NCBI GenBank assembly: GCA_903830745.1
Contig: CAIKVF010000218.1
Span: 1-6,686 of the forward strand
Length of the DNA: 6,686 bases
Reading direction: 5' to 3'
Source of the DNA: an uncultured Actinomycetes bacterium
Lineage (GTDB): Bacteria > Actinomycetota > Acidimicrobiia > Acidimicrobiales > RAAP-2
Numbering within the stretch: position 1 is the stretch's first letter; the number at the start of each line of letters is the position of its first letter. The notes under the pieces were generated by a model. That model was given only the letters and a program-made list of their open reading frames with translations, did not search any database and was not told where the DNA came from. Position numbers and translations under genes: made by a program. This document shows positions 5,201-6,686 of the stretch, in pieces.

Positions 5201-6686
5201 GTGGCAATCCTTATAGACATCCAAAAAGTCACTCTCGAAGGCTTTGACCGCACCATTCTTGAAGACCTCTCGCTCACCATTTCGACGGGTGATCGCATTG
5301 GTGTAGTTGGCATCAATGGTGCCGGAAAATCTACACTCCTGAAGATTGTTGCAGGACTACAGAAGCCCGACTCTGGAAACATCCGCCTCGGACAGGGCGC
5401 ACTCGTTGGTTACCTCGATCAAATTCCAGACCTTCCTAAGGGAACTGTCCGCGAAGTTCTTGGCTCTGGCTGGGAAGTTGACGCCGCAATTGACCGACTT
5501 GGAATGACCAAGGCAATCGACACACAGATTGATCACCTCTCTGGAGGACAACTCAAACGTGTGGCCCTCGCAAAAATCTTTGCTGAACACAATGACGTAC
5601 TTATTCTCGACGAACCTACAAACCACCTCGACCTGAGCGCCATTGAATGGCTGGAGCAAAAAATCACCAGCTTTCCTGGTGCTGTAGTTCTAGTGAGTCA
5701 CGACCGCTTCCTCCTTGATCAGGTCACCACACGAATGATTGAGATTGACCGTGGCAAAACATACGTTCACGCTGGTGGGTACTCTGCACTTCTTGAAGCA
5801 CAGGCCGAACGCGAAGTGCAGGCACAAAATGCAGAGCAAATCAGAAAGAACATGGCCCGACATGAACTTGCGTGGTTGCGTCGTGGCGTAAAGGCACGTT
5901 CTACAAAACCTCAAGCACGTATCGACGCAGCGAACCGACTACTCGCTGGGGGCAAAGAAGCAGCAGCCCGTGAAGGAACTATTGACTTCAACGTTGATAC
6001 CCCTCGCCTCGGGCAAACAGTAATCAAGGCTCACAACGTTTCGTTCTCATATCCAAATGGTCGACAAATCCTTAACGGAATAAATCTTGAACTCGGACCC
6101 GGGGACCGAATTGGCATTGTTGGCCCCAACGGTGCCGGTAAATCAACGTTCGTGAATTTGCTTGCGCTTCGCAATGAACCGTCGATTGGAACCGTGAAGC
6201 ACGGGCCAACTGTCGCAACCTCGTACTTCGAACAAGGCTCTGACAACTTCAATCTAGAAGCCACGGTTCAAGAACTAGTCGCTGGTCCTCGCGGAATTCC
6301 TGGATCACCTGAAGACATTGCCATCATGAAGAGCTTCTGGTTCACGGGAGCACTTTGTAAGACCAAGGCCCGTGACCTTTCTGGTGGAGAGCGCAGACGA
6401 CTGCAGCTGCTACTGGCGCTCACGCTTAAGCCCAATGTGCTGTTTCTCGACGAACCTACAAATGACCTGGACCTCGAAACAATTCGTTTAATTGAAGAAT
6501 TTCTGGCGCAGTGGCCTGGAACGCTAATTGTTGTTTCGCACGACCGAACGTTCTTAAGTAGAACTACTGACCGATTGTTAGAAGTTCACGCAGACGGCTC
6601 CATTGCAGACATTCCTGGAGGCATTGACGCCTGGATTGCTAGAGCTGCAGGCGTGATCACCAGCACGAATCTCGGTGACACAGATG
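5201..6686 (+). CDS. ABC-F family ATPase, Uup-like, 3' partial
   Basis: Soluble tandem ATPase of the ABC-F family, whose members act on the ribosome (translation factors or antibiotic-resistance proteins) and have no membrane domain. The frame is open for 495 codons without a break and runs off the window. Domain 1: Walker A GINGAGKST (37-45), LSGGQLKR (113-120), DEPTNHLD (137-144), switch H167. The linker contains HELAWLRRGVKAR (221-233), matching the position and style of the Uup linker (WIRQGIKAR in E. coli, from memory). Domain 2: GPNGAGKST (308-316), LSGGERRR (393-400), DEPTNDLD (417-424), switch H447. Both sites look competent. The GTG at 5201 is the only usable start: an in-frame TAG sits at 5186-5188 and no other start codon lies between. 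No Shine-Dalgarno precedes it. A C-terminal extension, usual in Uup, would lie beyond the window. Resistance-type ABC-F proteins are less likely given the linker. Confidence 0.95.
   Translation, partial: MAILIDIQKVTLEGFDRTILEDLSLTISTGDRIGVVGINGAGKSTLLKIVAGLQKPDSGNIRLGQGALVGYLDQIPDLPKGTVREVLGSGWEVDAAIDRLGMTKAIDTQIDHLSGGQLKRVALAKIFAEHNDVLILDEPTNHLDLSAIEWLEQKITSFPGAVVLVSHDRFLLDQVTTRMIEIDRGKTYVHAGGYSALLEAQAEREVQAQNAEQIRKNMARHELAWLRRGVKARSTKPQARIDAANRLLAGGKEAAAREGTIDFNVDTPRLGQTVIKAHNVSFSYPNGRQILNGINLELGPGDRIGIVGPNGAGKSTFVNLLALRNEPSIGTVKHGPTVATSYFEQGSDNFNLEATVQELVAGPRGIPGSPEDIAIMKSFWFTGALCKTKARDLSGGERRRLQLLLALTLKPNVLFLDEPTNDLDLETIRLIEEFLAQWPGTLIVVSHDRTFLSRTTDRLLEVHADGSIADIPGGIDAWIARAAGVITSTNLGDTD

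Noticed and set aside
5155..5914. Minus-strand open frames opposite the ABC-F gene
   Set aside because: Both Walker, signature and switch motifs read cleanly on the plus strand throughout; the minus frames show no domain.
1..6686. CRISPR array, insertion sequence, prophage or defence-system genes
   Set aside because: No regularly spaced repeats, transposase, integrase, phage or toxin-antitoxin motifs were seen on either strand.

Overview
This 6.7 kb window is ordinary chromosomal bacterial DNA of intermediate GC (about half, by eye) with tightly packed genes and no stretch over 100 bases without a gene. The protein styles point to an actinobacterium with a small, moderate-GC genome, such as the aquatic Microbacteriaceae or other planktonic lineages. 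The clues are the actinobacterial-looking polar amino acid ABC permease and the Uup-type ABC-F protein with its ELAWLRRG linker motif. The ABC-F gene also has a GTG start and no Shine-Dalgarno sequence. The assignment is an inference from sequence style only.

Layout. (1) Positions 1-1549, plus strand: the 3' part of a polar amino acid ABC transporter operon. It holds a permease cut by the window edge and a GlnQ/HisP-type ATPase, translationally coupled through an ATGA overlap. The substrate-binding protein is presumably upstream, outside the window. (2) Positions 1546-3498, minus strand: a two-gene operon encoding an ADP-ribosylglycohydrolase-fold protein followed 12 bases later by a PfkB-family kinase. 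It converges on the ABC operon with overlapping stop codons inside one long hairpin. (3) Positions 3592-5043, plus strand: an NCS1-family (purine/cytosine/allantoin type) permease, divergent from region 2 across a short control region that carries two adjacent palindromes. (4) Positions 5059-5133, minus strand: tRNA-Arg(CCU). (5) From 5201 to the window end, plus strand: an ABC-F ATPase of the Uup type, cut at its 3' end.

The most interesting part is regions 2 and 3. Permease, ARH-fold hydrolase and PfkB kinase together resemble the poorly characterised yegT-yegU-yegV cluster of E. coli (nucleoside transporter, ADP-ribosylglycohydrolase, sugar kinase), with an NCS1 permease in place of the MFS transporter. 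The likely logic is uptake of a nucleobase- or nucleoside-like compound, cleavage of a glycosidic bond by the ARH-fold enzyme, and phosphorylation of a sugar or nucleoside by the kinase. The substrate is unknown, and no regulator for the module lies in the window. The amino acid transporter, the tRNA and the ABC-F gene look like unrelated flanking housekeeping genes.
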